A stretch of DNA of 64,000 nt from Chrysogorgia sp. JL179-B06 (taxonomy: Eukaryota > Cnidaria > Anthozoa > Scleralcyonacea > Chrysogorgiidae). The notes under the pieces were generated by a model. The model had not been told where the DNA came from, did not search any database, and worked only from the letters and a program-made list of their open reading frames with translations. The translations under genes were made by a program, and so were the position numbers. Location: NCBI GenBank assembly GCA_035772405.1, contig JAYKKM010000056.1, forward strand, positions 1,097,501 to 1,161,500. Reading direction: 5' to 3'. How positions within the stretch are numbered: the first letter of the stretch is position 1; every line of letters starts with the position of its first letter. Positions 63,710-64,000 of this stretch are shown here, in pieces.

Positions 63710-64000
63710 ATGGCGGTCTCCGAGAATGTATTCAAATGCCCCTTCTGCTATTTTATCACTGAAAAAGTGGAACTTATGTTGAATCATAACTGCACATCCT
63801 TTCAAAATGGTAAGAGTATTGTTTGATTGTTTGTTTGAGATTTCTCACGCAGTTTTATATAGGCTATAGCATGGCTTATTAGTTATGGCATGCTGACATG
63901 AGTTTTGCTCACATTTATTAATACTTTATTTACTATACACAGCCACTGCTTTTTCAAATGTGTTCATGCCTGAAAACGGACAACCTACGTTGGCTGCTTG
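63710..64000 (+). CDS. Zinc-finger gene, first two exons (runs off the window)
   Basis: Exon 1 is 63710-63809: MAVSENVFKCPFCYFITEKV then ELMLNHNCTSFQN, with a CxxC...H pattern and ATG context AAAATGG. It ends at AATG|GTAAGAG in phase 1. A second exon starts at 63953 after ACACAG and joins in phase, continuing ATAFSNVFMPENGQPTLAA to the window edge. A short C2H2-like N-terminal exon is common to several cnidarian multicopy transposon-linked genes. The function cannot be set from this part. Confidence 0.6.

Overview
The window looks like repeat-dense nuclear DNA of a marine invertebrate, most likely a cnidarian. It is AT-rich, genes carry GT-AG introns and TATA boxes, nothing bacterial is seen, and nearly every recognisable protein belongs to transposon or retroelement families common in cnidarian genomes. 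The species cannot be named from the sequence. No rRNA, tRNA or CRISPR array was recognised.

Layout. 0-1.6 kb: a HARBI1-like transposase exon and a small GRF-type zinc-finger reading frame. 2-5.5 kb: a foldback repeat, then an AT-rich module of unrecognised genes, one rightward and one set leftward, each behind an identical TATATAAG box. 5.8-14.3 kb: LINE pieces, an element with 9-bp target duplication and a RecQ-like start, a TTAA-flanked element, an LTR gag/protease remnant and a hAT remnant. 14.9-19.5 kb: tandem repeats, a mariner-type element with long inverted repeats, a Lys/Glu-rich decayed gene, a minisatellite and a gag-like ORF. 19.7-25.4 kb: a complete Tigger/pogo element, a decayed multi-part gene with SAP domains, and a LINE piece. 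25.4-38.3 kb: microsatellites, a MADF exon split by a TTAA MITE, a PHD-like exon split by another TTAA element, a Harbinger pair, a hAT element with an element nested in it, a Tc1 remnant and a decayed Rep/helicase-like ORF. 38.3-46.1 kb: a large hAT (TTF/ZMYM-type) remnant broken by a 122-bp MITE and a Crypton-like remnant, then a second Tigger remnant and an R2-like endonuclease remnant. 47.1-59.1 kb: a UBZ/HECT E3-ligase-like gene. 59.3-62 kb: a Mutator/Kolobok-like transposase remnant fused to a LINE piece. 63.7 kb to the edge: the start of a two-exon zinc-finger gene.

The most notable object is an apparently complete and young DNA transposon at 50380-58742 (8,363 bp), sitting in an intron of the HECT-like gene. 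It has an exact 8-bp target duplication (AAGAATTG) and perfect terminal inverted repeats of about 219 bp. Each terminus runs into a subterminal array of 9-bp units containing GATC. Two genes are transcribed inwards from the ends: a spliced DUF3987-like P-loop ATPase (about 498 aa) and a 1,023-aa protein combining a DDE-like core, an OTU protease-like domain, a Cys-rich CXC domain and a C-terminal SANT-like segment. I do not recognise this combination as a named superfamily.

Most other coding sequence is broken by frameshifts, stops or later insertions. Several insertions can be read exactly from their target duplications, so the window records a sequence of nested transposition events.
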